DNA of 64,000 nucleotides from Diploscapter coronatus (lineage: Eukaryota > Nematoda > Chromadorea > Rhabditida > Rhabditidae), in the NCBI GenBank assembly GCA_964036155.1, contig OZ038423.1:66665249-66729248 (forward strand), in the 5' to 3' direction. This document shows positions 1 through 11,617 of this stretch, in pieces. Every line of letters starts with the position of its first letter. Positions within the stretch are counted from its first letter, which is position 1. A model generated the notes under the pieces. The model saw only the letters and a list, made by a program, of their open reading frames with translations, searched no databases and was not told the DNA's origin. The position numbers and the translations under genes are program-made.

Positions 1-331
1 TTCAAAGGCAACACATTCTCCGTACTCAGTAGGATCGCCACAAATGTGAGCTATTTTTGTTTAAAAAACTCAAAGTAGAAATGCTCAATCAATTTCGATA
101 TCATTTCGAGCAAGGCCTCGTCGGGTTATTGTTCCTTCATTTTCTGCTAAACTTTTGAAGCCCAGTCTCCAATTATTGTTGACTTTTACAAAATAGATTA
201 TTTTATTTCAGGAAACTGATTACTTCAAATACGTGGACAACTTCAGTCCTGACGACTTCGACATGTTCTACGATCCAAGTCACGATGTCTATGCCTATGA
301 AGATCCTTCAAACGCTACCTCATACACATAG
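1..331 (+). CDS. 3' end of an unidentified gene
   Basis: Two exons are readable: 1-45 (FKGNTFSVLSRIATN) followed by a GTGAGC donor, and 212-331 after a TTTCAG acceptor, in the same phase and ending at TAG 329-331. The last 39 residues are very acidic and aromatic (many D, Y and F) and end in NATSYT. No domain is recognised and the start lies outside the window. AATAAA-like polyadenylation motifs follow near 419. The coding call rests on the open frame and clean splice sites only. Confidence 0.6.
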
Positions 332-1218
332 ATATGAGTGATCATCTCGAATATTATGGGTCATTAACTTATTTATTTGAATCATTAATTTATTGAAACA
401 CTATTTATTTATTTATTCTGAATAAATTATTTAACTAATCAAAATGAAATAACAACACATTAGGAATCGTCATTAATTTAACGATCCAACAAGATTCGGT
501 AAAAATTAATATCTTTTAAAGTGTTAACTGACTTTGCAAATTGGACAATCGCTAAAATTACCATTTTTGACTCGTGATTTGGTTTGGAATAAAATATGAT
601 TTATGGCATGAAACTATTCATCAGCTTCTTATTAACTTAGGCTAGTTGCATTCTATTTAAATTCAGAAAATTTAGTGAATTTTCAGTCTCTTTTTCATTA
701 AAATTAGGCAATTTGACGATCCACGCGCCAACATTCGACATAATTTCTTTAAATGCTATATGAAAATTTTCAATGGTATTTTTATTTTAATTCGTACCTG
801 ACTAATGAAGTTATCAAATCAAATTATTGAATGTCTAAACAGCTTTATGCTAGTTTCAATAGAATAAGTTAAAAATTAAATTATGTTGAAAAATTAATCA
901 TTGCCTTATTAATAATGCTGTTTCAGATTTAATTAACACACGACCTCCCTGCTTGTAAATAAATGAATTTTTATCTAAAAACTATGCCTATCAGAAATTT
1001 TGAGAAGGATTATAGTTTTAAACCAAGGAAACCTTTGAGTCTTAAGACATTTGTCAGTGATTATCAAATATTCATAATTACAATCGAATTGAAGTGAGCA
1101 AATATTTAAAATCACGACGAAATGAAATGAAGCAATCGGTAAATTATACTGATAAAAAGTGTACAGGTGCCATAATTGAAGTGATTTATTTTCAATTTCG
1201 ATTTCTGAATAAAATAGC
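332..1218. other. Intergenic, AT-rich
   Basis: This is the spacer between the 3' end of the first gene and the vWA/CUB cluster. It is very AT-rich. No convincing exon, RNA gene or repeat was seen. Confidence 0.5.
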
Positions 1219-3183
1219 ATGAAATCGATTCTAATACTTTACATCGTTAATTTGTCATTACTTACTAAAACATTTGGGGTAAATTATCAGAATAATAGAG
1301 GTTAGGAACTGATTTATTTAATATTTGTTCTAGTTATACATTCTGAGGTATGAATGATCAATTTTATAAAATATTTTAGAAATTAAACAAGATTTCAAAA
1401 ATGCTGATCAAATACCTGGATCGATTATGATCGCGAATTTTATCGATGCTTCCGGCAATAATCCTAATGCAATAAATGATGTAAGTGGTTTTAATTTATA
1501 AAATGTTCGATTATCAGATTATACAGTTGTGTTAACCAAAACCTTTCGAAAAGGAGTGGTAAAATTAAGACCTCCAGGTGGATATGCCAAATCTAATTTT
1601 TTATTAACTTTTCCGCATAAAAGATTATCTGGGTTGTAAATAAGGTTTGTGTGAAGAAACAAATAAAAAATTTTAAAAATCCATCACCCAAAATCAACAT
1701 GTGTTTCGCACGATTATTAGGATTGCGATTTTTGCATTTGAGCACAATCGCTATCCGGCGAATATATAAACGGGATTGGCGATAATAAATCATTTGAAAT
1801 TCAGTCTATGACTAATTACATCACCCCTATATTTAGAACAACTTATTTTAGTGGAAGAAGTATTATAGCAGGTATACGTTACTTTTAAAATTCATAATTA
1901 TTTCTTTAAATTCATTGAAAGTTTTAATTGATAGCTAAAATAATAATGAAAAATATAAACATTGAAGTTTAATGAGATTTATGACTTTATGTGCGGCATA
2001 CGATTTCGTTCCATTCCCTTCTAATGTTACATCATCGGATCAAGTGAACAACGCAGAAATATTTATATTAAATGCAGTTCAACCTTATAGAGGGATATTT
2101 GATCTTCAGGCGTATGAAAATGAACGAATAATTCACGATGAAAAATAATTAGAAACATTTAGCTCTGTTAATACATTCCTAGAAGAAGACAAGTATTCTT
2201 CATTCGACCCCTTTAACGAAAATCCACCATTCGCATTTATTTGGAGCTATAGCGAGTTGGTTTTTCGCAGTTTTATCTGCACATTTTAAATTTCAATAGT
2301 GATTGGTAGCTCTTTCTTAGCACTGTCAATGGCTACAACAACTTCATTAACGCTGTATCCAAATTACATGATCATGTAATTGAAAAGGACTCATTTTTTC
2401 ATTATCGCTTGACATTTTAGGGATTCATTGTGATTGTAATTGAAAATCAACTAACCCGTGAAAAGATGACGCAGTATTTAAAAGCTTTACCACAATCAAA
2501 TATCTGTTCGCATAAACAACAATGGATAGTGGACTGGTTGTATGCTAGAATGGTTCACAAGTATGGTCAATCATATCGATATTCCTCCATTTATAATATC
2601 ATATAATTCTGACAATAATTTGATGTTTTTCTAGATACGATGTTCCATCAATAAATCAGACGGGAACAAATGGTGTAATAACATCTCCGAATTATCCGAA
2701 AAATTCCGATACCTTCTCATTTGTAGATTATTATATTACTGCACCATTAAATTCTTCTCAGGTTATCATTTATTTTAAATTAAATATATGTGAAGAATTT
2801 CGCAAAAATTTTCACTATTCATCGTCGTATGTAAATAATATTATAATTACTATAGCTTCTATGGAACGATAAAAATAAAGCGAATAAGGGATACTCAGAT
2901 GATAGATTTAGATTCTCCTAACAATAATTGATTTCGATATTGGACCTAGTGCATTCTTGTTAGTGTATAAAGGCACAATGATGGATGATGACGATTTAAT
3001 ACTTGAGTATGGAATTAGTTTCATAAATAAATTAAGTTATGCATATAACTAAAATTTAGTTGGCGTAATTCGATGAACCCGGGGACAATAGGTGAAATTC
3101 CATCGACAGCTGCCACTTTGCGCTTCATGACTAACTGCTGTGAAGTGCAAAACGAATTCAAAATTTCGTGGACGGCAATTTAG
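1219..3183 (+). CDS. vWA + CUB secreted protein, copy 1 (probably decaying)
   Basis: A signal-peptide exon at 1219-1300 (MKSILILYIVNLSLLTKTFG) joins in phase to 1380-1480, which carries a vWA MIDAS-like FIDASG. Exon 1805-1871 follows, then a vWA segment ending VQPYRGIFDLQ at about 2111. Further in-phase exons lead to a CUB domain (GVITSPNYP) and a TAG stop at 3181-3183. The order matches the intact neighbour at 4057-6058 exon for exon. The exception is after 1871: the only acceptor giving the right phase (1921) runs into TAA and TGA stops before the frame recovers at about 1972. It is therefore either a recent pseudogene or uses an unusual splice. Nematode vWA/CUB proteins are secreted and often pathogen-responsive; a role here is inference. 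Confidence 0.6.
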
Positions 3184-4056
3184 ACGTCCTTCTTAAACAA
3201 TTTTCATCGATATAATACAAAATTTAAACAATATTTTTAATTCCCAAATCAATTTTCCATATTTTAAACCGTCAGAGGCAAATAAAATATAGACGACTTT
3301 GAGCTATATTTGCGGAATAATGTCATGAAATTTTGTGTTAGGAAACTAAGATCAGTCTTCAGTAATAATTTTTTAATCAAGGTAATATATAACTAAATAA
3401 AAATGTTTGCTTCATTTCCCAGTCATTAGGGGAAATAAAATGATAACCAAGTTTCGTTATCAATTTTTCGAGAGTATAAAACTTAAATGACTGGAAAAAA
3501 GTATTTATATCATGCATTATCAGTCAAAATCAAGTAGAGGAATTGGAACCTATTCCTTAATATTAACAATATATTAGTTTTCCGCCTATAAATTTCTGAT
3601 ATCGTCATATTAAAAATTTCTTGGATAACAGTTTGGATTCTTATGCGTATTGAAATTGAATAAAATCTTTCATTGATTGTCTATTCTTTATCAAATATTG
3701 ATAATAATTCATGGTTAATTCTTCCTTTCAAATTTTCGAATAAAAATGAGATATTGAATAAAATATATGCTCCTTTCCACAAGAAATAATCGGACGGCGA
3801 CGTTTCCGAACTGCTCATTTTACATAGCTTCCAATCCCCGACTATTCATAAAAAGTTCTGAAATAGGCAGTTCTGAGACGTTCAGTTCGGAAACGTCGCC
3901 GTCCCAAATAATCGCATTACCTTATCATACATTAAGAGGTTATGGGCGAATTATCAAGAGTTTTAAGTTCATCATAAATACATCAATAAATCTCATCTTT
4001 CTTACATTTGTTCTAGATAACTATCTGAAATTGATCAAATTTATAGGTACAATACT
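3184..4056. other. Intergenic between the vWA/CUB copies, holds a MITE
   Basis: Spacer between the two tandem copies. The only structured part is the inverted-repeat element at 3784-3913, listed separately. The rest is AT-rich and non-coding. Confidence 0.5.
3784..3913. mobile_element. hAT-like MITE with 22-bp perfect TIRs and 8-bp TSD
   Basis: The arms 3792-3813 and 3883-3904 are perfect reverse complements over 22 bp (outer end GGACGGCGACG). They are flanked by direct repeats AAATAATC at 3784-3791 and 3906-3913, with one extra C between the right arm and its repeat. The core is about 114 bp and contains no coding capacity. An 8-bp target duplication is the hallmark of hAT transposons; assignment to that superfamily is inference. 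Confidence 0.75.
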
Positions 4057-6058
4057 ATGAAATTCGGCAATATATCCTTTGCTATTAAAATTATTATAGT
4101 TTTGGAGCTCTTAAACCATGTTCCAATATCGAGAAGCTATTGCGCATATCGTATAACGAGTCCATTTTTCGCCGCTCACTTCATAGATTCGTCGGGGTAT
4201 AACAAGGATGCAATAAACGATGTTTGTATCATAAAATTTCCGATTTTAAATCGATAACAATATTATATTCAATTATCAGCTCGCCACCCTCAGGGCAATG
4301 AGCGATTTTGGTTTAATATATCACATTCTAGTGTTCGCATTATAATATACTTCCTATATTTAGACGATTTCGGACGTAATTTACTATCTATTGAACGGAT
4401 ATTATTTTGGTGCGTCTGTAAGAAATATTATTGCAGGTACTTTCAACTTAATTATTGATAGCTATCATCTTAATGATAACTGCGACATAATCTCATTCAT
4501 TTCATGTGCATCATATGACTATATCCCTTTTCCAACGAATGTGTCTACATACCAACAAGCCATGACCGCTCAAACTTATTTGCTGAATGCTGTTCAACCA
4601 TATCGCGGAATATTTGATCTGAATACGTAAGAAAAATAGAATGTTATTGTCAAGAATTACTGGATTATTTAGATCGGTTAGCACATTTTTGAATGAAGAT
4701 AAATATTCGGCATTTAATCCGCTCACCGAAATACCGGCTTGGGCAATCATTTGGAGCTATAGCGAGTCAGAATAAAGAATATAATCCTTTTTTATTATAT
4801 ATTCATTTAAATTTAAATAGAAATAAAATTACCGGCGTTTTATTTGAAGAACAAATTATGCTTACGATAATGGCATAACTTTTGAACGAATCATTTTGTC
4901 AGCAAATTTTTCGAGTGTATAATATAAATAGAAAATTTCGAAAACGTATTGGTAGAAAAATTTTAATTAATATTTTAGCACCATTGGAGGAATTGGGAAT
5001 TTTTACGATGCAGTATCGAGGCTGCACGATCATGTAACACAGACTTTTTCTTATTTTTACAGCGTGTTCCGATCAATGCATATTTAGGGATACCAAGTCA
5101 TCGTTATTGAGTTCAATCTAAGTCGAAACAAAATGGAGCAGTATACTCAGAAAATTCCACAGTATAATATAATTCCATATATTAACTCTTCTTATGTCGT
5201 CGATGGAATTGCAGATCGAATAAATGCTGGGTAAGAATTTCAACTCATAATACAGAATAGAGGTTCATCGATAAAGTACCTTTATTCTTATTCGAAATGA
5301 TATAGAACCTTGAGGGTATTATTTTAGATATGCTGTGCCTGTAATAAATCAGACTGGTTCATCGGGTGTAATAACCTCTCCAAATTACCCCAGCAATTAT
5401 GCATATGATTCTTTGGTTTACTATCATATTTCAGCACCATCCAATTATAGCATGGTATCTACTATTCATATTTTGCCTCTCATAAATAAGATAGTACAAA
5501 TAGAGAAATTTAAAAATATATCAACAATTCGTGATAAGCAATAATTGCAAATTTAAGATAATATTAACAGTGCTCGATTTCGAATTTCAACAAAATGCCA
5601 TTCTCTCAATTTTCAATGGCGAACTTACAGACAATGACGATAGATTATATGAGTAATAATGAATATATTATTAAAAAATATGTCATAGTTGCGGTCAAAA
5701 GTTTTGACCAGTTATGATTTTGAATACAGCCTGGAGGTTTTCCTATCGTGGACCAATTTGAATCAAATTTTGCGCGCATCCATGTCTCAATAAACTGTAA
5801 ATGTCTGCAAAATTTCATTCAAATTGGTTAATGAAATTAGGTCAATCAAGTTGTTTCCAAAATCATAAGTGTCACAAATTTTTGACCACCACTGTATGTG
5901 CTTACGTACAATATACTTAAAATGACAAACTTAGTCTGTGGGAGACGATGGATGCTGGAACAAGTTATAAAGTCCCCTCTAATGCCGCATCATTATTGCT
6001 ACACGGGAATTGTTTGCGAGTCTCACGTGGATTCAAAATGTCTTGGATAGCAGTTTAA
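4057..6058 (+). CDS. vWA + CUB secreted protein, copy 2 (intact)
   Basis: Exons: 4057-4221, 4364-4626, 4673-4765, 4979-5033, 5088-5230, 5328-5454, 5558-5652, 5935-6058; all junctions are GT-AG and in phase, giving 354 aa. A hydrophobic N-terminus (residues 7-18) suggests secretion. A vWA domain follows (HFIDSSG at the MIDAS position, then VQPYRGIFDLN and YQVIVIEF), then a C-terminal CUB domain (GVITSPNYPSNY) ending FKMSWIAV. The family is expanded in Caenorhabditis, where CUB, vWA and C-type lectin domains occur together in secreted proteins. It lies in tandem with copy 1 (1219-3183). The 282-nt last intron carries a Tc1-like MITE. The ligand is unknown. Confidence 0.82.
5686..5896. mobile_element. 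Tc1/mariner-like MITE in the last intron of the vWA/CUB gene
   Basis: The right end reads TTTTTGACCACCACTG followed by TA at 5895-5896. The left end starts after TA at 5686-5687 with a diverged copy of the same terminus (GTTGCGGTCAAAAG). About 35 bp of imperfect inverted repeat continues inward to ATCATAA/TTATGAT. The interior is about 200 bp and non-coding. CAGTGGTGGTC-type ends and TA duplication are typical of Tc1/mariner. Confidence 0.7.
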
Positions 6059-6740
6059 ATCCTAAATTGCACCGACAATATTTCAATTCAAAATATCATC
6101 ATTGATTCAACTCAATAAAATTGCCTAATTTGTGGTATTGTAAATGACCAATTACTTGAGACAAAATAAAAGGGAAGAAAATTTGATGCATGGAATTAGC
6201 GTGTTGTTTGCAAACGAAATAGACGGCATTTCATCTATTCAAAAAATAGCTTTGACGATCATCTGATATTACGCAATGCACGCTTTGCATATTCGAATTT
6301 GTGCATCGTTTATCTTGTCTCAATTTATCGGTTTTTGACAATAACAATGATTATTTTATTCTTATGACTACACTGCAATTGTTGTTAAAGACTGTATCGG
6401 AACAATTTACATCAAATCTAGAATATTGAAATCATCAAAGTGAATGGTCGATAAGCCCTATTAAAAAAATTAATATCATTATATTTGTTATAATCAAAAC
6501 GTGTTTTTTAATAAATTTTCGATAAGTTAGTAGTAATTCCAAATTTTTAAATTATAAAATCAGTTTATGTTGACTCTTCTTATCAGCTAGCGTGAAGCAT
6601 TAGAAAATATTGAGCAATATCAATGTATAAATGGACAATAAAACGGTGATTTTATTGCAGCTTTTCTCACAAAATATAGAAAAAACCATTTGATTTTAAT
6701 CATTATTACACTTAGTGCTAAAAAAAGTCGTCACTTTCAA
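6059..6740. other. Intergenic, AT-rich
   Basis: Spacer and likely promoter of the C-type lectin gene. No exon, hairpin or repeat of note was seen. Confidence 0.4.
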
Positions 6741-9126
6741 ATGATTATATTTAATCTCATAATAACATTTTCTTGGTTGATTGGTTAGTTTTACCAATTT
6801 ATATGATCTTGTAAAATGTCAAATTTCAATAGGGCACGTCTTGAGTCAAAAATGTCCAGAGTTTTACACAACAACTCCAGATGGGAAGTACTGTCTTCAG
6901 GTTAATTTTATAGTAATTAAATAAGTTGAAAATTAGATTAGATAATCAGATCAAATAAAACTAATTATTACGAGAATAAGATAATTTTAAAACTCATAAG
7001 ATGATGTATTTTTTCGTTATTTAGATGTCCAGTGGGGCATATACTAGAAACGATTCTGCGAATTTGTGTGCTGAACAAGATGCACAGCTGCTAAAGATAA
7101 CTGATGCTTTCGTGAGTAAACTAGCCAAAATGGTTGACTTTTAAAATATTATTTTATCGAAATACCTTTTAGATGAATCAGTTTGTGTTAAATATGATCA
7201 GCCAACAGCGAAAGGAGATATGGCTTGGTGTGAAATGCACCTCTTCGGATTATTCATACTGCAAATGGGATGATGGAAATTATACATACAATGGATATTA
7301 CAATTTTGGATATGGTCAGTTTCTGTTAAATGTTCAGTGGTTAGAAAATATCAGAACCAAATTAGATCTTGAATAAACCATGAAGTTATACTCGTGACTG
7401 GTTCATAATAAAATCAGCACATTTGCTGGGGAAACCAAGACATACAAATCAGTTCTAGTCCGAGATGATTCGTTTTTTTTTTTTAAGAATGCTGCCATTA
7501 TTTGTTTAAAATATTACCTTAGGGTCTAAATTATTGATCGTCACTGTATCTTGTCTCATAATTTAAAACGTGTTTGATATAATAAATAACCGTAATTCAG
7601 GTATGCCGAATGCTAATATTGGACAGTGCATTTACATGAACATCGAAGGATCTACGGCAGGACAATGGTACAGTCAAAGCTGCGATTTGTTACAAATGAA
7701 TTACATGTGCATGACCAGTGCACTTAGTGAGTAGTTCAAGTCTGAACTTTCTTAAATAGTCAAATTTATGTGATCCCTGCGATGGATATTCTACGTTTGG
7801 AACTGCCTGCTATAAAGTGTCCAGCAATGCAACAACATTCACTGATGCCGATAATCAGTGTCAAAGTCATGGTGGTCGATTAACCTCGATACACTCCAAA
7901 GATGTATGGTGAAGAAAGTTTTATCATATAAATTAAAATGTAATCCACATTTTAAACTATTAACCATATAGAGCATTAAAGTTCTTGATTTATTGGACAA
8001 TTCAATGTCATAAAATTTATACCTCATGTTTCAAAGCTATTTTAGCATTTTTATCCAAAATAATATTGTAAAAATACGCATGCAAATTTTAACATTCCGA
8101 TAATTTGTTGAATTGTGAGCTAGGATTTTCTTTAGTTCATAGATTTAGGAAAACGATTTTATATTGGGTTTACTCGGCGGCAATTCGCATTTATATGCAT
8201 GGATTGGACTTTATTCGAGCAGTTCTTCAGACACCTATTGGGAAGATAATTCGCTATATGATTACAATAATTTTGGTAACAACATTCTGTTTTATTCGAG
8301 ATTGCTGACTATTATTTTAATTTATCTTCATTTTATGTCTTACAAACTATAACCTCGGTTCGTGTGTATCAATGGCGATCGTTGACGATATAATAACTGC
8401 CGGAAAGTGGATAAACGCAGATTGTACAAATCAGAAAATGCCATTCGTCTGTAAGAAAGGTAACTAAGCAGTGTAAATTCATTGTATAATATTCAAAATA
8501 TATATATTTTTTAAATATATCAATTCAAGCCAGCTTCAAAATTGCAATAAAATAAGTACACTTTAGGTGGAATAGGCACAACGATGAATTATGAAAACGT
8601 AACGACATTGGCACCTTTCAATTGTGATCACCCATATTATTTCAATTCTTCTAACAGCTATGTAAGAAATTGAAGTATCGTTGCATTCTTAAAGATTTGC
8701 TATAGATTTATTCACCGGCATATCCAGAAAGTTATAATTATGGACAATCATTGAAATGCGAATATATTATTATATCTGATTCGAGCAATTACAAGATAAA
8801 GATTAATTTCCCTAGGTTTTTCCTTGATCAGGTCAGATTACAGTTTAATACAAATTTATGCAAGTAAAAGTTTAGAACAGCTATATGGCAATTTACAGTT
8901 CACTATCCGAACCGTTTCCATTCCAAAAGTTAGATAAGATTCTAGGATTTTTGCGTTTATCTTTAATTATTTGATGCAATTTAGTATAACTGGCACGATT
9001 GATCCAAGCCTATCCTTTTACTCAAATGCAACATCGATGAAAGTAATTGTCGAATCTATAAATTATCTAAATAACATCGAAAATTTAGCTGATATTCACA
9101 ACATCAGGCCAACCAACAAGTTATAA
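6741..9126 (+). CDS. C-type lectin: CTLD-CTLD-CUB, with two broken junctions
   Basis: Exons 6741-6783 (signal peptide MIIFNLIITFSWLIG), 6833-6900, 7025-7111, 7173-7314 and 7601-7726 join in phase. They encode a first CTLD (CPEFYTTTPDGKYC, then EIWLGVKC and CKWDDG). A second CTLD follows (7760-7903, then the exon with AWIGLY), then a CUB domain (YSPAYPESYNYG) ending at TAA 9124-9126. Two junctions fail. At 7726/7760 the phases do not match, and reading on gives TAG at once. Before the exon encoding NLGSCVSMAIVDD (about 8353) no AG acceptor is visible. CTLD-CTLD-CUB is a common nematode clec layout linked to innate responses. It may be a decaying gene, or two genes. Confidence 0.65.
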
Positions 9127-9937
9127 TAATCACTGGAGCATACTTTATACGCCAACATGTTGCACAGGGAGAAAGAAAACTGATATCGAACATTGATAAC
9201 GATATGTACTCATATAAGAACATGCTCTTACCATGCCCAAGATAATCAATAATTATTTCAGTAATTAAAATTTTACCGAACTGACACAATGCTTTTTAAT
9301 ATTATTTTATTCATATCTAATTGTGAGGTTATAATCTAAACTGACTTTTCAATAAATTAAATTAATCTGGAGTGAATGAATAGTTTATTGTCTCATTAAC
9401 GTCATTAACGCATTTTCTTTGTGGTAAAATATTTTATATTCGTAAATGGGCAAAACTGCTGACCAAACCAACTAGTTTATCGATGTTATCAATAATTTGG
9501 ATAAGAGGATAAATTCATTAAAGTCTATCTGAAGGAACTCAACAAGCACTAGCCATATTATCGACCCTTGACTTGTCGACTTTGATCATGTGATAATTGT
9601 TGCATTGATCTGGTGAATTCATTATCGAGACAGATTTCACGGTACTTAACCCAAAATGTGACAAGTCTTCGGCCCAGCCTAATAAATTGGAAAAAGCCAC
9701 ATCTACCTTAAAAGACATCATATCTAACCTCGATTATTCCAGCAGACTGTATTGCCTGTGCAGCCGTCAGATTCGCTCAAACACATACAGTGAGAGTTTG
9801 TCACTAAAATAGTGAATTCGTTTTTCTTGAAGGGATTGAAAGGGCTATTCTTTCCAGCCTTTTCCAAAACTATTCAAGCAGTATGAAAACAAGAAATTCA
9901 CATGTCGAATTTTGATTATTTTTATCAGCAAGGAGTA
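9127..9937. other. Intergenic, no confirmed gene
   Basis: Region between convergent genes. A minus-strand stretch at about 9560-9690 can be read with a CLDNEF motif that faintly recalls the crystallin-like neighbour. The match is too weak to call a gene or pseudogene. Confidence 0.35.
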
Positions 9938-11265
9938 CTAACGCTGAGCCACAAACATCAGCGCACTTCCAGGAGTGAACACGTTGCAACTCGTTAAATT
10001 GTAGCAAACGTTATCGTCGAAAAAGTTGAAAACACGACCATCGCCGACGTGATCTAGAAAACTCGAATTTATACGAATAGCCTAGAAAGACTTCGAACCT
10101 GGTCTTTGGAACAAATAGAGAATGTAGTGGTTGAAATTGGGAATGATCCCATTAGGTCTGAACATTGATTTGGGAATAATATAATCGTCCAAGCCATAAA
10201 TGATCAGATTTTGTGGATTTATGTTCAGATTGCATCTAAATAGATATACATTTTATTTCGAAGAACAAACTCTGATGATCCACCTCAAGCCGTCAATATC
10301 AGTTTCGTTTCTGTACTCCAACATTTCATGATTGTAGATTTGACACCTATCCCCTCTTCGAATTGCTACAGAATTGATTCCTTGGAAGCCATCGTAGTTG
10401 AAGTTATTCGGCATTCCAAGAGCGCCTAAATGTGCAATTTTTGAACGCTAATTTCATTAGATGTAAAATATTATGACCATTTCCGCTTCCGTAACTATTT
10501 CCCCAGCATGAGATTTCACCCGTGCAATCTTTATTGTCGCTGAAGCAGAAGCACCAGTCTGAAGTTATAGTATATAAAGAAATTTAGACTGAATATATTG
10601 ATCATCGTATAATTTTTTTTCAAACTCATAAAAAATATTCGATGATAGGATTGTGAAGCTTGAACGATTTATTAGGTTTCATCATAAATTCGTGCAGATT
10701 TTTCATGAAGATTTTGTTCATTTTCTTCTACTAATCGCGAACTAGTGGTAAGTTTATAATTGCGTCAAGCTGTAATCAACGTTTCAACTGGTAAAGACGT
10801 AAATATTTCACTCGAAGAAATGATGAAGACTGAAACTTTGAAAAGAATGAAGTTTTGCACGAAATTATGTGAAAACACATAACATTCAGTTGAAGAATTA
10901 CGGATATTGCGATTTTTAAACCTCGAATTCCGAGTTTTGATTTCTGCAGTCTAAATAGATTCTGTTTTCATAAATACACACCATTAGGCAAGTAGTAAAC
11001 AGCGCTCGTCGGCTTGAAATCGAGACAGACTTCAAGATCGTAGCAGATATCATTGCGATAAAAGTTGAATACATGGCCCTGGCCTTGATGCTCTGAGACA
11101 ACTTTATCCTCAAAAATCACTTATTCTAGAAATACCAGTATCAGAAAACAGATAAAGGATTGCATGGGTATTATAAGGCACTGGGAAAGGTCGGTAATTG
11201 TTTTGGGCCCCGACGAATATGGTCAAGATTGCTAGAATAACATGGGAAAAGAATATCTTGATCAT
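9938..11265 (-). CDS. Secreted Cys-rich protein, beta/gamma-crystallin-like
   Basis: Exons: 11265-11136, 11092-10982, 10558-10478, 10425-10284, 10235-10099, 10053-9938; every junction closes in phase, giving 238 aa. The N-terminus is a clear signal peptide (MIKIFFSHVILAILTIFVGA). Two similar segments are visible: HAILYLFSDTEHQGQGHVFN...CYDLEVC near residues 33-62 and HYILYLFQRPDHVGDGRVFN...CYNLTSC near the C-terminus. Linker blocks include GDWCFCF-like and SVAIRRGDRCQIYN. The pattern (aromatic-x-G...F, later SV...G-W/R-C) recalls Greek-key beta/gamma-crystallin motifs. That assignment is inference from pattern only. If intron 2 is retained, the frame stops at 10968-10970, giving an 84-aa short form. 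It lies 352 bp downstream of the SDR gene on the same strand. Confidence 0.7.
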
Positions 11266-11617
11266 TTTCAAATAAAGTCAGGAAATGTCTGTTGCTCTGG
11301 ACTACAATATGATTCAAATTAGATACAGCAATCGATCGACAGAGAATGTGAACAGTTTTCGCGTGAAGTAAGCTCCTTACTTCTGAGACGTCTAATAATC
11401 TTGCCTTTATCGACATGCTTGCAGAGATCTTTGATTTCCTAGCTTTCTTTGTAAGCCTCTTATTGAACTATAATCAAGGAAAAGTTGCACGATAATTACA
11501 AGAATCATTGATCGGGTTCTGTCAATTTGATTCATGACACATCTTAATGTAACTTTAGGTTTTTTAAAGTTTATTCTTTCAGAAAAAATAGTCTATAAAA
11601 TATTCTACAGGTTATTT
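11266..11617. other. Short spacer between two minus-strand genes
   Basis: Contains the 3' flank of the dehydrogenase and the leader of the crystallin-like gene. Nothing else is recognised. Confidence 0.4.

Noticed and set aside
3767..4060. 97-codon plus-strand open frame
   Set aside because: Most of it is translated MITE sequence between 3784 and 3913; it simply runs into the start of the vWA/CUB gene.
9539..9721. Third degenerate copy of the crystallin-like gene
   Set aside because: Only a few residues (EICLD) can be matched, and no splice structure supports it.
10968..11265. Independent 84-aa secreted gene
   Set aside because: The GTGTGT donor at 10981 joins exon 2 in phase to the downstream exons, so a single 238-aa gene is more likely. 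The short form is kept as a possible isoform.
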